A stretch of DNA of 64,000 nt, from the NCBI RefSeq assembly GCF_015864825.1, contig NZ_JADYWL010000008.1, positions 1 to 64,000 of the forward strand, in the 5' to 3' direction. Positions 20,345-33,080 of the stretch are shown one piece after another. The notes below the pieces were generated by a model. That model made no database searches. It was not told the origin of the DNA and saw only the letters and a list, made by a program, of their open reading frames with translations. Numbering within the stretch: position 1 is the first letter of the stretch; each line of letters starts with the position of its first letter. This stretch comes from Psychrobacter sp. NZS113. GTDB taxonomy: Bacteria; Pseudomonadota; Gammaproteobacteria; Pseudomonadales; Moraxellaceae. Position numbers and translations under genes: made by a program.

Positions 20345-22657
20345 ATGACAGTACGCAATAACAAGGTAATGATGATGAGCAACCGCGTAACTTCTGCTTT
20401 TGCCATTTCAGCATTGGCAATCAGCATGGTAGCAGTGAGTAACAGTGCCTATGCTGCACAGCGCATTAATAATGTCTCTGTGGTACAAACTGCTCCAGCA
20501 GTGACGCAAATACGTTTAGGCTTTGCAGGTGTGCCAGTATTGCCTGCAGCCTATCAGCTTGATGATCCTAGCCGCTTGGTACTAGATTTTGAACAAGTGC
20601 AAAATGGACTTGCAAGTCGTTTTAGCGAATACAATATTGGTATAGTTAATGATGTCACTACCCTAAGTAGTGACAGTACCACGCGTCTGATTATTGGTTT
20701 AAAGCAGACAGGTACTTATACGACAACGATTGATGGTAATGACTTAGTATTGACCATTACCGATCCGAGCCGTTCAGTGAGAACTAATGACCCTGTCCAA
20801 GACGTGCTTAATAATGCAATCACAACGACACCGATTGTAGAAACCAGTAGCGCATATACTGCTGTTGATACGACCAGTAAGACTGTGACTAAAAATCAAG
20901 TACCAGCGGATACGATGGTTGTCAGAGTCAATCCGTTGTTAAGTCCACAGCTTTCTGCGTCGCAAGTAAGCAAGCAGTATAGCTATGATGGCCTGAGTGC
21001 AGTTAATTTTGCAGCAGGCAATGATGGTGGTGGTAACGTCAGTATCGCCCTGACCAATGAAGCAATACCAGTTGATGTACAACGCCAAGGTAATAAGTTG
21101 GTGGTAAACTTAACGGGTAGTACGGTGCCAAGAAATCTATTACGTCGTTTGAATATCGATAGCGGTCTCGTTAATAGCATTGATACCAAGAATCAAGGTC
21201 AAAATGGTGTTATTACCATTAATATGACCGATGATTATGAGTATCAAGCCTATCAGTCGGGTAATCAATTAAATATTAGCATCAATAAGCCTGCATTATT
21301 ACGTGAGCCAACACTTGAAGAACGTGTATATAGTGGTGAGCCCTTGTCTATGGAGTTCCAAGACGTTGAGATTCGCAGTGTCTTAGATATCCTAGCACAG
21401 TTTACTGAAATGAATATTGTCGCTAATGACTCTGTTTCTGGCAATATTACATTACGTCTTATTAACGTGCCATGGGATCAGGCACTTGATATTATCTTAA
21501 AGAGTAAAAATTTAGGTAAGCGTGAAAATGGCAATGTAATCTTGGTTGCACCTGCTACTGAGCTTGCCGAGCAAGAGGCACGTGAGCTTGAAGCACAGCA
21601 AGCTGTTGATTCGTATTCACCATTGCGTACTGAATACATTCGTTTAAGCTATGCTAAAGCACAAGATGTATTAACGTTAATTTCTCAAGGGAAAGGGTCA
21701 TCAAGTACCACTAGCACTACTGGGAATTCTAATAGTAGTAATAGCTTATTATCCAACCGTGGCACAGTAACCGTAGATGAGCGCACCAATACTCTCATTA
21801 TTAAAGATGTGGCTGACAGTATTCAAAACATTCATAAACTCATTGCAAAAATTGATATTCCAGTCCGTCAAGTTATGATTGAAGCACGTATTGTAAGTGC
21901 TTCAGATACCTTCAGTAAAGAGATTGGGGTGAGCTGGGGTCTTTTATCTGATGGTACTGCAACTAACAGTAGTTTACTGGTTGGTGGTAGTGATCAGACT
22001 TTATGGGACCTTAGAGACTTTGATACAGATAGTGATACTGGTGCGTTTTCGTACGATATCACGAGTCCTGATAACTTAAACGTTGATCTTGGTGTTTCTA
22101 ATCCGGCTGGTAGTATTGCATTTGGCTTGCTTGGGTTGTCAGGTTATACACTGGATCTTGAATTATCAGCTATGCAAGCGGATAATCGTGGTGAAGTGAT
22201 TTCTACACCTAAGATTTTGACCGCAGACAAACAAACGGCGAAAATATCTTCTGGTACGCAAATTGCTTATCAAGAAGCATCAGCTAGTGGCGCAACGACA
22301 ACTAGCTTCAAAGAAGCTGCACTTAGCTTGGAAGCCACGCCGAATATTACGCCTGATGGTAAAATCAGCCTAAGCTTAAACATCAAGAACGGTTCGCCAA
22401 CGACTTATAATGGTGATGTGGCAATTTCTGAAGACTCTATCTCGACCAACATTATTGTAGAAGATGGTCAAACCGTTGTACTTGGTGGTGTCTTCAAAAA
22501 TATCACCTCTGAGTCTGTCGAAAAAGTACCATTCTTGGGTGACTTACCATATGTTGGTCGTTTGTTCCGGAATGATTCGACCAGCAATGAGAAACAAGAG
22601 CTGTTGATATTCATTACGACTAAGTTGATTAACGATGGTGTTAGTCGTTTAGAGTAA
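20345..22657 (+). CDS. pilQ: Type IV pilus secretin PilQ
   Basis: PilQ is the outer-membrane secretin through which the pilus passes. The 770-aa product has a signal peptide cleaved near residue 37 (SAYA/AQ). Two AMIN domains that bind peptidoglycan follow (about 40-130 and 200-310). Next comes the N0/STN region (MEFQDVEIRSVLDILAQFTEMN, near 335-400), an N1 domain with a Ser/Thr/Asn-rich insert near residue 460, and the secretin barrel ending VPFLGDLPYVGRLFR near 730. A terminator follows, so pilMNOPQ looks like a complete operon. GAGGAA lies before the ATG. Confidence 0.97.
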   Translation: MTVRNNKVMMMSNRVTSAFAISALAISMVAVSNSAYAAQRINNVSVVQTAPAVTQIRLGFAGVPVLPAAYQLDDPSRLVLDFEQVQNGLASRFSEYNIGIVNDVTTLSSDSTTRLIIGLKQTGTYTTTIDGNDLVLTITDPSRSVRTNDPVQDVLNNAITTTPIVETSSAYTAVDTTSKTVTKNQVPADTMVVRVNPLLSPQLSASQVSKQYSYDGLSAVNFAAGNDGGGNVSIALTNEAIPVDVQRQGNKLVVNLTGSTVPRNLLRRLNIDSGLVNSIDTKNQGQNGVITINMTDDYEYQAYQSGNQLNISINKPALLREPTLEERVYSGEPLSMEFQDVEIRSVLDILAQFTEMNIVANDSVSGNITLRLINVPWDQALDIILKSKNLGKRENGNVILVAPATELAEQEARELEAQQAVDSYSPLRTEYIRLSYAKAQDVLTLISQGKGSSSTTSTTGNSNSSNSLLSNRGTVTVDERTNTLIIKDVADSIQNIHKLIAKIDIPVRQVMIEARIVSASDTFSKEIGVSWGLLSDGTATNSSLLVGGSDQTLWDLRDFDTDSDTGAFSYDITSPDNLNVDLGVSNPAGSIAFGLLGLSGYTLDLELSAMQADNRGEVISTPKILTADKQTAKISSGTQIAYQEASASGATTTSFKEAALSLEATPNITPDGKISLSLNIKNGSPTTYNGDVAISEDSISTNIIVEDGQTVVLGGVFKNITSESVEKVPFLGDLPYVGRLFRNDSTSNEKQELLIFITTKLINDGVSRLE

Positions 22658-22708
22658 TCATGATATTGGTTATGTGAAACCAAAACAATACTTTGTTATC
22701 TCACAAAA

Positions 22709-22740
22709 GAAAAAAGCAAGCCTAGGAGCTTGCTTTTTTC
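22709..22740 (+). terminator. Terminator after pilQ
   Basis: GAAAAAAGCAAGC and GCTTGCTTTTTTC form a stem around CTAGGA with a final T run, 50 bases after the pilQ stop. Confidence 0.9.
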
Positions 22741-22848
22741 TTGCCTTATTTTTACTATGAGCTAATTTTTACTGGTAATAATCAAGCCTCATTACTAGCC
22801 AGAATATCGATGACGTTGTATGATAGCTAATTTAACTGAGTAAGTATT

Positions 22849-23415
22849 ATGGTTGAGGAATTGCCATCGGTGTTTTTAGTAGGACCGATGGGAGCAGGGA
22901 AGACGACAATCGGTAAACTGCTTGCTAAGCAGTTAGGTCGCACTTTTGTAGACAGTGATTGGTATGTCGAATCACAGACAGGTGCTGATATCGCTTGGAT
23001 ATTTGCGAAAGAAGGTGAAGCGGGCTTTCGTGAGCGTGAGACGCGAGCCATCGATGAGCTGACCCAAAAAAACCAAATCGTATTAGCGACTGGTGGTGGT
23101 GCCGTCATGTGTGCTGAAAACAGAGCTTTTTTACAGCAACGTGGTATCGTCGTTTATTTGAATGCACCAGTTGATGTGCAAATGGCTCGTACTGCCAAAG
23201 ACAAATCACGCCCGTTACTACAGCAGCCTAATCCTAGAAAAATATTGCAAGACTTATATAGCAAGCGCGATCCACTATATCGTCAAGTCGCCCATATTAT
23301 TATGCCAACCGGACATACTTATCCCCGTCATATGGTCAGTCAGCTCTTACAACAACTAGAGTCGTTGAATAACTCTGCTGCTATAACACCAGAACATAAA
23401 GAAAATGAATCATAA
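22849..23415 (+). CDS. aroK: Shikimate kinase
   Basis: AroK phosphorylates shikimate at O3 with ATP, the fifth step of the shikimate pathway, in the cytoplasm. The 188-aa product has a Walker A loop GPMGAGKTTIG (Lys18), the substrate-binding DSD and FREREXR-type region (FRERETRAIDEL), the GGGAV segment, and a lid region with Arg (KDKSRPLL). It sits between pilQ and aroB, as in pseudomonads. The start lacks a strong ribosome binding site. AroB is encoded next, so two consecutive-pathway enzymes are adjacent. Confidence 0.95.
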   Translation: MVEELPSVFLVGPMGAGKTTIGKLLAKQLGRTFVDSDWYVESQTGADIAWIFAKEGEAGFRERETRAIDELTQKNQIVLATGGGAVMCAENRAFLQQRGIVVYLNAPVDVQMARTAKDKSRPLLQQPNPRKILQDLYSKRDPLYRQVAHIIMPTGHTYPRHMVSQLLQQLESLNNSAAITPEHKENES

Positions 23416-23501
23416 ATAATAAGAAACCAATAGCACTTAAATTATGGTTACTCACATTTAACTACTTTCATCTCATTAATAATGCTTAAGGAGTGTTGGC
23501 A

Positions 23502-24605
23502 ATGTCACTGTTTCATGATGGTTTGACCGTTCATACGCAAAGTCATGACTATCCAATTGTCATCACAGAAAACACTGCGATAGAAAATAGTAGTATGGCA
23601 AAACAGGTAGCGCCATATATTAGTGGTCGTCAAGTACTGATTGTCACTAATGAAACTGTGGCGCCTTTGTATTTAAGCGCCTTAGAAGAAGCATTAGCAG
23701 AGCAGTTTACTGTCAGAGTCTGTGTACTGCCAGATGGTGAGCAATATAAAAACCAAGCCAGTATCAACCAAATTTATGATGCATTGATGGCGGAGCATTT
23801 CAATCGAGACGTCACGCTTATTGCGTTGGGTGGCGGCGTCATTGGTGATATGACGGGTTTTGCTGCAGCAAGCTTTATGCGTGGGGTAAATTTTATCCAA
23901 ATTCCAACGACGCTTTTGTCGCAGGTAGACTCAAGTGTGGGTGGCAAAACGGGTATCAATCATCCTCAGGGTAAGAACATGATTGGTGCTTTTTGGCAGC
24001 CACAAATGGTGCTTGCTGACATGAGTACGCTCAAAACTTTGCCTGCTCGTGAGCTATCAGCAGGGTTGGCTGAGGTCATCAAATATGCGCTCATTATGGA
24101 TGAGGCATTTTTAACCTGGCTTGAGGAAAACCTACCTGCAATGATGGCATTAGATTTGGCTGTACTTGGCGAAGCGGTAAAGCGTTGTTGTCAGTATAAA
24201 GCAGATGTGGTTGCACAAGATGAGAGAGAGTCCGGTGTGCGTGCGCTATTGAACTTTGGTCATACCTTTGGTCATGTGATTGAAACGCATCAAGGTTATG
24301 GTAATTGGTTACATGGTGAGGCTGTTGCTGCTGGTATGGTACAAGCTGCTGAGCTGTCACAAAAAATTGGCTGGTTAACGATCGATGAAGTCGCTCGTAT
24401 TAAACGTCTTTTAACATTGGCAAACTTACCCATCACTGCACCACCTATTGATACACAGACTGCTTTGAGTCTGATGGGGCATGATAAAAAAGTGAAACAA
24501 GGACAAATTCGCCTTATTTTGTTAAAATCACTGGGTAAGGCTGTATTGACCGATGATTTTGATGCCCAGCTTTTGACAGAAGTATTGTCACAACAGAACG
24601 TATAA
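23502..24605 (+). CDS. aroB: 3-dehydroquinate synthase
   Basis: AroB converts DAHP to 3-dehydroquinate with NAD and a divalent metal, the second step of the shikimate pathway. The 367-aa product (362 in E. coli) has DGEQYKN, the NAD-binding [15 protein letters not shown], and [25 protein letters not shown]. Zinc ligands lie in [12 protein letters not shown] and [16 protein letters not shown] lies eight bases before the ATG at 23502, so I use this rather than a TTG three codons upstream. It follows aroK by 86 bases. Confidence 0.97.
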   Translation: MSLFHDGLTVHTQSHDYPIVITENTAIENSSMAKQVAPYISGRQVLIVTNETVAPLYLSALEEALAEQFTVRVCVLPDGEQYKNQASINQIYDALMAEHFNRDVTLIALGGGVIGDMTGFAAASFMRGVNFIQIPTTLLSQVDSSVGGKTGINHPQGKNMIGAFWQPQMVLADMSTLKTLPARELSAGLAEVIKYALIMDEAFLTWLEENLPAMMALDLAVLGEAVKRCCQYKADVVAQDERESGVRALLNFGHTFGHVIETHQGYGNWLHGEAVAAGMVQAAELSQKIGWLTIDEVARIKRLLTLANLPITAPPIDTQTALSLMGHDKKVKQGQIRLILLKSLGKAVLTDDFDAQLLTEVLSQQNV

Positions 24606-24734
24606 TGTATCAAAAAATTAGCTTTCATAAGTGCATACTGAGATTAAGCGCTTATAAGAGCTGATTCACAGTAATGCTAATTACCTGTGCATCTATTTAA
24701 TGCAGTCAATTTTATTTTTACCAAGGATACTCCC

Positions 24735-25820
24735 ATGGCAGCATCAAGACCGACGCCGCGTAGCGCTAGCCAATCTTATCGACGTCAAGCATTGATCTGG
24801 CTGGTAGTGACTTTGCTGTTAGGCGTGCTAACGGCTCTGATTTGGATGTTTAGTCAAACGCCAGCGATGGGTGCCAAAATTGAAAATGCGCCGATATCCG
24901 CACCGGAAACACTGAGTACTGAGCTTGAGCAACCTTTAAAAATCGAATCGTTGCATGAGCTAGATACGGATGTACAGCCACTCAGTTTTGATGCAGCGAT
25001 TCAAGATTTGCGTAATTATCCCGATGAGTTCAAAGACAAGAGTTATTTGCTGGCCAATAAGGGTAAATGGACTGTGCAGGTGATGAATGTCGCTGAAAAC
25101 GATGTGATTATTAGTTATCTAGAAGGTCGCAAAGACCGTAACAAATTTGCTTATTTCCGTTATCTCGATGATGAAAAGCAAGTGCGTTATATGCTGACTT
25201 ACGGACTGATGAGCAGCCCGCAAGAAGCAGTTGGAGCAGCCAAGCTCATTGACTTTAGACTACCTGCTGATGTGCGTGTATTACCAGAAGAAATCAATCG
25301 ATATGTCGGTATTATCGATAACTACACACGTGCTGATCCGATGAAAGATTTGAGCGCTAAACGCACCCGTTCTATTGATTTAGAACCGACCAAGCGGGAA
25401 GTGCCAGTGCGTCAGAAAAAACCAGTTGCTGAAACAGCAGAAAGCAATACAAATGGTACTGAAAGCATTCGTCAGTCAGCGGATACCTCTGACACCTTAT
25501 CTGTTAATGAACAGCGTACAGTGGTGAACGAAGAGCAGTCAACATCAGTCACGACAACTAAAGATGATGGTGCTACCAGTAAAGCTGAGCAGGATAACAA
25601 AAAGCCGGCGACATCAGGTACTGAGAGTGCTACTCCAAAGCCGCCAGTAGTGCCAACACCGAAACCACCAACTGCTACGCCAAAGCCACCAGTAGTACCA
25701 GCACCTAAGACACCAAGTACGGCTAATAGCACAAATTCTAGTAACACAACAGCTAATGCCAACTCTCCTAAAAATGGTAGTGATAGCATCAAAACATTGA
25801 TAGACGCCAAAAGTAATTAA
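24735..25820 (+). CDS. SPOR-like inner-membrane protein in the DamX position
   Basis: A 361-aa protein with a basic cytoplasmic tail, one membrane helix at about residues 20-41, a periplasmic domain, and a long low-complexity tail. The domain near residues 105-190 (KWTVQVMNVAENDV, then RYMLTYGLMSSPQEAVGAAKL) looks like a SPOR fold. SPOR domains bind denuded glycan strands at division sites. The tail from about residue 215 is Thr/Ser/Pro-rich with TPKPPVVP-type repeats. After aroB, gammaproteobacteria usually carry DamX, a SPOR protein, and the pseudomonad version also has an AAA ATPase. No Walker motif is visible here. The ATG at 24735 has AAGGA upstream. SPOR membership is inferred by eye. 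Confidence 0.7.
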   Translation: MAASRPTPRSASQSYRRQALIWLVVTLLLGVLTALIWMFSQTPAMGAKIENAPISAPETLSTELEQPLKIESLHELDTDVQPLSFDAAIQDLRNYPDEFKDKSYLLANKGKWTVQVMNVAENDVIISYLEGRKDRNKFAYFRYLDDEKQVRYMLTYGLMSSPQEAVGAAKLIDFRLPADVRVLPEEINRYVGIIDNYTRADPMKDLSAKRTRSIDLEPTKREVPVRQKKPVAETAESNTNGTESIRQSADTSDTLSVNEQRTVVNEEQSTSVTTTKDDGATSKAEQDNKKPATSGTESATPKPPVVPTPKPPTATPKPPVVPAPKTPSTANSTNSSNTTANANSPKNGSDSIKTLIDAKSN

Positions 25821-25842
25821 TCTTTTACTATTGTCATCATTT

Positions 25843-25879
25843 AAAAACCTACTAATGACATTATTAGTGGGTTTTTTTA
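25843..25879 (+). terminator. Terminator after the SPOR-like gene
   Basis: AAAAACCTACTAAT pairs with ATTAGTGGGTTTTT around GACATT and continues into a T run, closing the aroK-aroB-SPOR unit. Confidence 0.9.
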
Positions 25880-26693
25880 TGGCGATTTATATAGCATTTT
25901 ATTAATATTAAAAATAAGTATTTCGATGAGGTAAACCTAAATTAACTATTTCAGACAAACACAGTAACAGCTACTTTATATTAAGTTTCGCAAACAGTTT
26001 TTAGCTGTCTCATAACCAATAGTAATAAGTTCTCTTACAAAATATGGTTGATGAATCCGTAGAAAAGACTAGATTTTTTGGTCATCATTAACTAATATAA
26101 CTGTGGGCGACGTTCTGTATAGTTATCGTAAAAACTACTTATTTAACAGTCAATTAGTAAAATCCCACTATTTATAAAATAGGTTACTAATTATTTTGGC
26201 TCAAGCGCTGCTACTTATTATTCACATTCAAGTGATCGCAAGTGGAGCAACCTCTCTTATTGTCACCCTTTATTAGGGTTGATAACGCGCTTGAATACAG
26301 AGCGTCAGATATTCAAGATTAATCAAATGCATTGTTATTAACTGTTCAGCTAATTGGCTTCAAGTGCTGTACAGTGTTTAATAACGAGCGATACTCAAGA
26401 TAACGATATTACGTTATTGGTAACTAAGTAATTGGTATAGAGGGCAGGGCTTTCTCCCATGCCAAAGGCAATTACTTACTATCTATTAAGACGCTAATTA
26501 TTTATTGAGACATCTGCTAACATTAAAAGAGTTGAAGGTTTTACCTTACTCTTAGAGCATGATGTCAATGAGCGTTGCATCATTTATTGAATCCGGTATA
26601 TGAATATTAATTATCAGCCCGTTCTGCTTACGGGGCTCAGCTTATGTGCCGCATTGGATATATAGGCGACCCGTTTACTCAAAAGGACCAGCT
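25880..26693 (+). promoter_or_regulatory. Long gltB upstream region with structured element
   Basis: About 810 bases without a credible gene. At 26425-26478 the arms TAAGTAATTG and CAATTACTTA enclose a further GGTAT/ATGCC pairing, giving a 54-nt hairpin with bulges about 215 bases before gltB. An imperfect direct repeat (TTGGCTCAAGCGCTG at 26196 and TTGGCTTCAAGTGCTG at 26354) lies further upstream. No sigma-54 GG/GC pair was seen. It is probably a long leader with regulatory sites. Confidence 0.45.
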
Positions 26694-29600
26694 ATGTCAA
26701 TGATCTCCTCGCAAACTCACCTGGCTACACCAGATGACTTTTCTGATAACTGTGGTTTTGGTTTGATTGCTCATATTGAAGGGCAAGCCAGTCATGATTT
26801 GGTAAAAACAGCTATTCATAGTCTAAGCTGTATGACTCACCGTGGCGGTGTTGCTGCTGATGGTAAAACTGGTGATGGCTGTGGTTTATTACTGGCCACG
26901 CCTATTGATTTTTTTAGAAAGATTGCTGATGAGCAACAATTAGCCATTACCGAAAACTTTGCCGTTGGTATGGTATTCGTCAATTTAGATGAGGATAAAG
27001 CCAAGCATAGCCAACAAGTGCTAAGTGATGAGATTGTAGCGCAAGGGTTAGAGATTGCTGGCTGGCGCGATGTGCCACTTGACCTTAGTATTGTGGGTGA
27101 GATTGGCCGTGAGACGTTACCAGATTTTAAGCAGGTATTCGTCAATGCTCCTGATGATTTGGCTGCGGATGACTTTAACCGCAAGCTGTTTGTGGCACGC
27201 AAAAAAGCAGAACAGCAGTTGACTGATGATGAACTATTCTATGTTTGTTCATTAAACTGTCAGACTATTATTTATAAAGGTTTGGTGATGCCATCAGACT
27301 TGCCAGCGTTCTTCTTAGATTTGCAAGATGCGCGTTTGGCGTCACATATTGTGGTGTTCCATCAACGTTTTTCGACCAATACTTTACCGCGTTGGCCATT
27401 AGCACAGCCATTCCGTTATCTCGCTCACAATGGTGAATTGAATACTATTACTGGTAATCGTAATTGGTCTGAAGCTCGTACGCCAAAGTTAAAATCAGAC
27501 AAACTGCCTAACTTGAATGAATTGACACCATTGGTAAACAGCAGTGGTTCTGACTCATCAAGCTTAGACAATATGCTTGAAGTACTGATGTCAGGTGGCA
27601 TGAATTTGTTCCATGCGATGTCGATACTCGTACCGCCAGCATGGCAGAACGTCGATAGCATGGATATGGACTTGCGCGCATTTTATGAGTTCTATTCGCA
27701 GCACATGGAAGCATGGGATGGCCCTGCTGGTTTGGTCATTCAGGATGGACGTTATGCTGTCTGTATGCTTGACAGAAACGGCCTACGCCCGTCACGTTGG
27801 GTAACGACTAAGAATGGCTATATCACTGTCGCCTCCGAAGTTGGCGTTTGGGATTATGATCCTAAGGATGTGTTGGCAAAAGGTCGTGTTGGTCCAGGTC
27901 AGATGCTGGTCATTGATACGCTAACGGGTCAGATTTTAGATACTAAAGCCATTGCTACCTTGCTCAAAAAAGCGCATCCATATCGTAAGTGGTTACGTGA
28001 AGAAGCGACCCGTATCCGTGATGATGAGCGCCTAGAAGAAGAGCTAGCAGCGCAATCATGTCGCGGTGATCAGCTGAAAACATTGCAAAAAATGTATCAC
28101 ATTACCAATGAAGAGCGCACCGAAATCATTCGCCCTAATGCCGAAAACGGACAAGAGCCTGTGGGTTCGATGGGTGATGATACGCCAATGGCAGTGCTGT
28201 CACAGCAAATTCGTCATGTTGGTGATTTTTTCCGTCAGCAGTTCGCGCAGGTGACCAATCCACCGATTGATCCATTACGTGAATCCATTGTCATGTCGCT
28301 ACAGACTTGCTTGGGTGCCGAGACCAACGTGTTTGCGCCATCAGCGCGAGATGCACATCGTATTATCTTATCATCGCCAGTATTGTCAGCCAGCAAGATG
28401 CATCAGCTTGAAGCCTTGGACGATCCAGCGTTCAAGATGGCTCGTATTGATCTGAACTATGATCGTACTCTAGAGTTATCAGAAGCCATCACCGCTATTT
28501 GTGAGCAAGTGGCAACTACTATCCGTGCTGGTAATACTTTAATCGTGTTGTCTGACAAAGACATTGATGCAGATAAAGTACCGGCCAATGCCATTATGGT
28601 GACCGGTGCAGTGCATCATTATCTTATTGGTCAAGGTATCCGTACCGATGCTAACTTAATCATTGAGACAGGTCTGGCTCGTGACTCACATCAAGTAGCG
28701 GTATTGATTGGCTTTGGCGCGACCTGCGTGTATCCATACTTAGCTTATGATGTCATCGATGATTTGGTGGCGACGGGTGAGCTGCTTGGTGATCCGATTC
28801 AGGCGCGGGTTAATTTCCGTAAAGGCTTGGATAAAGGACTGCTAAAAATCTTATCAAAAATGGGTATTTCTACTATTGTCTCGTATCGTGCTGCTCAGTT
28901 GTTTGAAGCAGTTGGGCTATCTGAAGAAGTGGTCAGCTTGTGTTTCAAAGGCGTGCAAAGCCGTATTAAAGGCGCTACCTTTGCTGACTTGGCTGCAGAT
29001 CAAGCGCAATTAGCAGCCAATGCCTTTAAGCGTCGCGCACCGCTCGATCAAGGTGGTCTGCTCAAGTTTGTCTTTAATAAAGAGTACCATGCCTTTAACC
29101 CAGATGTGATCAACAGTCTGCATACGGCTGTACGCACTGGTGACTATGAAAACTACCGTCGCTATGCGGATTTGGTTAATAGTCGTCCAGTCACCACTTT
29201 ACGTGATTTGTTAAAGTTAAAAACTGACAATTCTATTGATGTAAATGATGTCGAAGATATCTCCAGAATCCTGACACGTTTTGACTCCGCTGGCATGTCA
29301 CTAGGAGCATTGTCACCTGAAGCGCATGAATCAATTGCCATGGCGATGAACACCATTGGTGGTCGCTCAAACTCTGGTGAGGGCGGTGAAGATCCAGTAC
29401 GTTACGGCACGTTGCGTAACTCGAAAATCAAGCAAATTGCTTCTGGTCGTTTTGGGGTAACACCTGCGTATCTACGCTCAGCAGAAGTCATGCAGATCAA
29501 AGTTGCTCAGGGTGCTAAGCCGGGCGAGGGTGGTCAGCTACCCGGTGGTAAGGTCAATGCTCTGATTGCACGCTTGCGTTATTCAGTGCCGGGCGTCACA

Positions 29601-31157
29601 TTGATTTCACCACCGCCGCATCATGATATTTATTCTATTGAAGATTTGGCACAGCTGATTTTTGATTTGAAGCAAGTCAATCCTGATGCCTTAGTTTCTG
29701 TGAAGCTAGTATCCCGTCCAGGCGTTGGTACTATCGCTACAGGTGTGGCAAAAGCCTATGCTGACCTAATTACTATCTCAGGCTATGATGGCGGCACAGC
29801 AGCCTCTCCGCTGTCCTCTATCCATCATGCAGGCTCACCATGGGAGCTAGGTCTGGCAGAGACTCATCAGTCGCTACGGGTCAATGGGCTACGAGATAAA
29901 GTACGTGTGCAAACTGATGGTGGTCTAAAGACTGGTCTTGATGTGGTCAAAGCAGCCATTCTTGGTGCAGAAAGCTTTGGGTTTGGTACCACGCCGATGA
30001 TTGCGGTTGGTTGTAAGTATCTACGTATCTGTCACCTGAACAACTGCCCAACAGGCGTTGCTACTCAAAAAGCCAAGTTACGCGATGAGCATTTCATTGG
30101 TGAAGCTGAGATGTTAATTAACTTCTTCAAATTTGTGGCGACCGAAACTCGTGAGTGGTTAGCGGCACTTGGTGTCAGTAGTATGGAAGAGCTGGTCGGG
30201 CGTACTGACTTACTTGAGGTGCTAGAAGGCAATACTGACAAGCAGCGCCATCTTGATTTGACACCGTTATTGTTTAGCCATCCAGCGAGTGCTGGTAAAG
30301 CACAAACCTGTCAAGTAGAGCGAAATGAGCCATTTGATAAAGGTTTGCTCGCTGAACAAATGGTTAGCGATATGCTGCTTAATATTCGTCAAGGAATAGG
30401 CGGGGATTATAGTTATTATGTCGGTAACTGTGATCGCTCTATCGGTGCGCGTATTTCTGGTGAAATCGCGCAAGTATGGGGCAATCTTGGCATGAGTGAC
30501 ATGCCAGTAAGATTGCATCTGACTGGTACTGCAGGGCAGAGTTTGGGCGTTTGGAACGCAGGTGGTCTAAATATTGAGCTTGAAGGCGATGCCAATGACT
30601 ATGTTGGTAAAGGCATGGCAGGCGGTGAGATTGTCATTTATCCACCGAAAGACTCAGTCTTTACAGCGCAAGATACTGCTATCATTGGTAACACCTGTCT
30701 ATATGGTGCAACAGGTGGTAAGTTGTATGCTGCGGGTACGGCAGGTGAGCGCTTTGGTGTTCGTAACTCTGGCGCGCATGCTGTCATCGAAGGTACTGGC
30801 GATCATTGCTGTGAATACATGACAGGTGGCATCGTCACCATCCTTGGACGTACAGGCCTTAACTTTGGGGCTGGTATGACGGGCGGTTTCGCTTATGTGC
30901 TAGATATGGATGGTGATTTCTTTGACCGCTGCAACCATGAGCTGATCGATCTTAACCGTATTTCAAGTGAGCAAACTGAGGAACACCGTATCCACTTGCA
31001 ACAAGTGATTGAAACACATGTAGCTAAAACAGGCAGTGCATGGGGTCAGACAATATTAGATGACTTTGAACACTACGTCCGTAAGTTTTACTTGGTAAAA
31101 CCAAAAGCGGCGAACATTGCAAGCCTTCTTAAAACGACAATGGCTGATCCGCAATAG
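26694..31157 (+). CDS. gltB: Glutamate synthase (NADPH) large subunit
   Basis: GltB hydrolyses glutamine and transfers the ammonia to 2-oxoglutarate on FMN, giving glutamate. From the ATG at 26694 (AAAAGGA just upstream) the protein is 1487 aa. The N-terminal nucleophile is Cys20 in [13 protein letters not shown], so a 19-residue propeptide must be removed. Class II amidotransferase motifs follow ([19 protein letters not shown]). The FMN/synthase domain has [13 protein letters not shown] and [11 protein letters not shown] [3Fe-4S] site is in [12 protein letters not shown], and the beta-helix GXGXG-rich domain lies at the C-terminus. A GTG 16 codons upstream is less likely. gltD follows after 143 bases. 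Confidence 0.98.
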   Translation: MSMISSQTHLATPDDFSDNCGFGLIAHIEGQASHDLVKTAIHSLSCMTHRGGVAADGKTGDGCGLLLATPIDFFRKIADEQQLAITENFAVGMVFVNLDEDKAKHSQQVLSDEIVAQGLEIAGWRDVPLDLSIVGEIGRETLPDFKQVFVNAPDDLAADDFNRKLFVARKKAEQQLTDDELFYVCSLNCQTIIYKGLVMPSDLPAFFLDLQDARLASHIVVFHQRFSTNTLPRWPLAQPFRYLAHNGELNTITGNRNWSEARTPKLKSDKLPNLNELTPLVNSSGSDSSSLDNMLEVLMSGGMNLFHAMSILVPPAWQNVDSMDMDLRAFYEFYSQHMEAWDGPAGLVIQDGRYAVCMLDRNGLRPSRWVTTKNGYITVASEVGVWDYDPKDVLAKGRVGPGQMLVIDTLTGQILDTKAIATLLKKAHPYRKWLREEATRIRDDERLEEELAAQSCRGDQLKTLQKMYHITNEERTEIIRPNAENGQEPVGSMGDDTPMAVLSQQIRHVGDFFRQQFAQVTNPPIDPLRESIVMSLQTCLGAETNVFAPSARDAHRIILSSPVLSASKMHQLEALDDPAFKMARIDLNYDRTLELSEAITAICEQVATTIRAGNTLIVLSDKDIDADKVPANAIMVTGAVHHYLIGQGIRTDANLIIETGLARDSHQVAVLIGFGATCVYPYLAYDVIDDLVATGELLGDPIQARVNFRKGLDKGLLKILSKMGISTIVSYRAAQLFEAVGLSEEVVSLCFKGVQSRIKGATFADLAADQAQLAANAFKRRAPLDQGGLLKFVFNKEYHAFNPDVINSLHTAVRTGDYENYRRYADLVNSRPVTTLRDLLKLKTDNSIDVNDVEDISRILTRFDSAGMSLGALSPEAHESIAMAMNTIGGRSNSGEGGEDPVRYGTLRNSKIKQIASGRFGVTPAYLRSAEVMQIKVAQGAKPGEGGQLPGGKVNALIARLRYSVPGVTLISPPPHHDIYSIEDLAQLIFDLKQVNPDALVSVKLVSRPGVGTIATGVAKAYADLITISGYDGGTAASPLSSIHHAGSPWELGLAETHQSLRVNGLRDKVRVQTDGGLKTGLDVVKAAILGAESFGFGTTPMIAVGCKYLRICHLNNCPTGVATQKAKLRDEHFIGEAEMLINFFKFVATETREWLAALGVSSMEELVGRTDLLEVLEGNTDKQRHLDLTPLLFSHPASAGKAQTCQVERNEPFDKGLLAEQMVSDMLLNIRQGIGGDYSYYVGNCDRSIGARISGEIAQVWGNLGMSDMPVRLHLTGTAGQSLGVWNAGGLNIELEGDANDYVGKGMAGGEIVIYPPKDSVFTAQDTAIIGNTCLYGATGGKLYAAGTAGERFGVRNSGAHAVIEGTGDHCCEYMTGGIVTILGRTGLNFGAGMTGGFAYVLDMDGDFFDRCNHELIDLNRISSEQTEEHRIHLQQVIETHVAKTGSAWGQTILDDFEHYVRKFYLVKPKAANIASLLKTTMADPQ

Positions 31158-31288
31158 CGCAATGGCCGATATGTTTTAAGATACGTTTTAACTCACAAGT
31201 TTTAAGCAGGTAAGTGACAGCAATGATATTCATATCTTATATGTCATCAAATGAATCAGTCATCGTTGGCTGTCACCGCCCACTATAG

Positions 31289-32722
<1,434 letters not shown>

Positions 32723-33080
32723 GGCATGTCCTCAATTCAAGCGATAGTCATCTAACTGGTCTAAAAATGGCTAAATTTGTCAAACAGCGTCAAATAGCTG
32801 GTTAATATCTCGATATTATCTGAACTATTTTCTTGTTTGACGGCAATTTATCTCATTTTTATCTCCATTTTTGAAATGAGGACACACCTTAACTGGCTTT
32901 ATTTAAGTGCAGTTAGTTGTTAGTAGATTCTGAACGTAAACGTCTTTTGTCTTTCGATAGGCAAGAGGCGTTTTTTTTGATTATTGCTTTGTAAATAGAG
33001 TCGCGGCTGCTAGCATGTCCGTTAGGAAACCATGGTTTTCATTATTCATCCTGCCTATCAACTAAAAAGAGTAACCTTGC
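32723..33080 (+). other. Spacer between gltD and the FUSC-type gene
   Basis: 358 bases with no gene, containing the gltD terminator at 32936-32980. A promoter for the next gene is expected after 32980, but no clear box pair is visible. Confidence 0.5.
32936..32980 (+). terminator. Terminator downstream of gltD
   Basis: AAACGTCTTTTG pairs, with G-U pairs, with CAAGAGGCGTTT, followed by a run of eight T. Confidence 0.75.

Noticed and set aside
25472-25810. 112-codon Val/Gly-rich frame opposite the repetitive tail of the SPOR-like gene
   Set aside because: It is the complement of a Pro/Thr-repeat coding sequence; low complexity explains the open frame.
26646-26693. GTG start giving a 16-residue longer GltB
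   Set aside because: The ATG at 26694 has a good ribosome binding site and yields a normal-length propeptide before the catalytic Cys.
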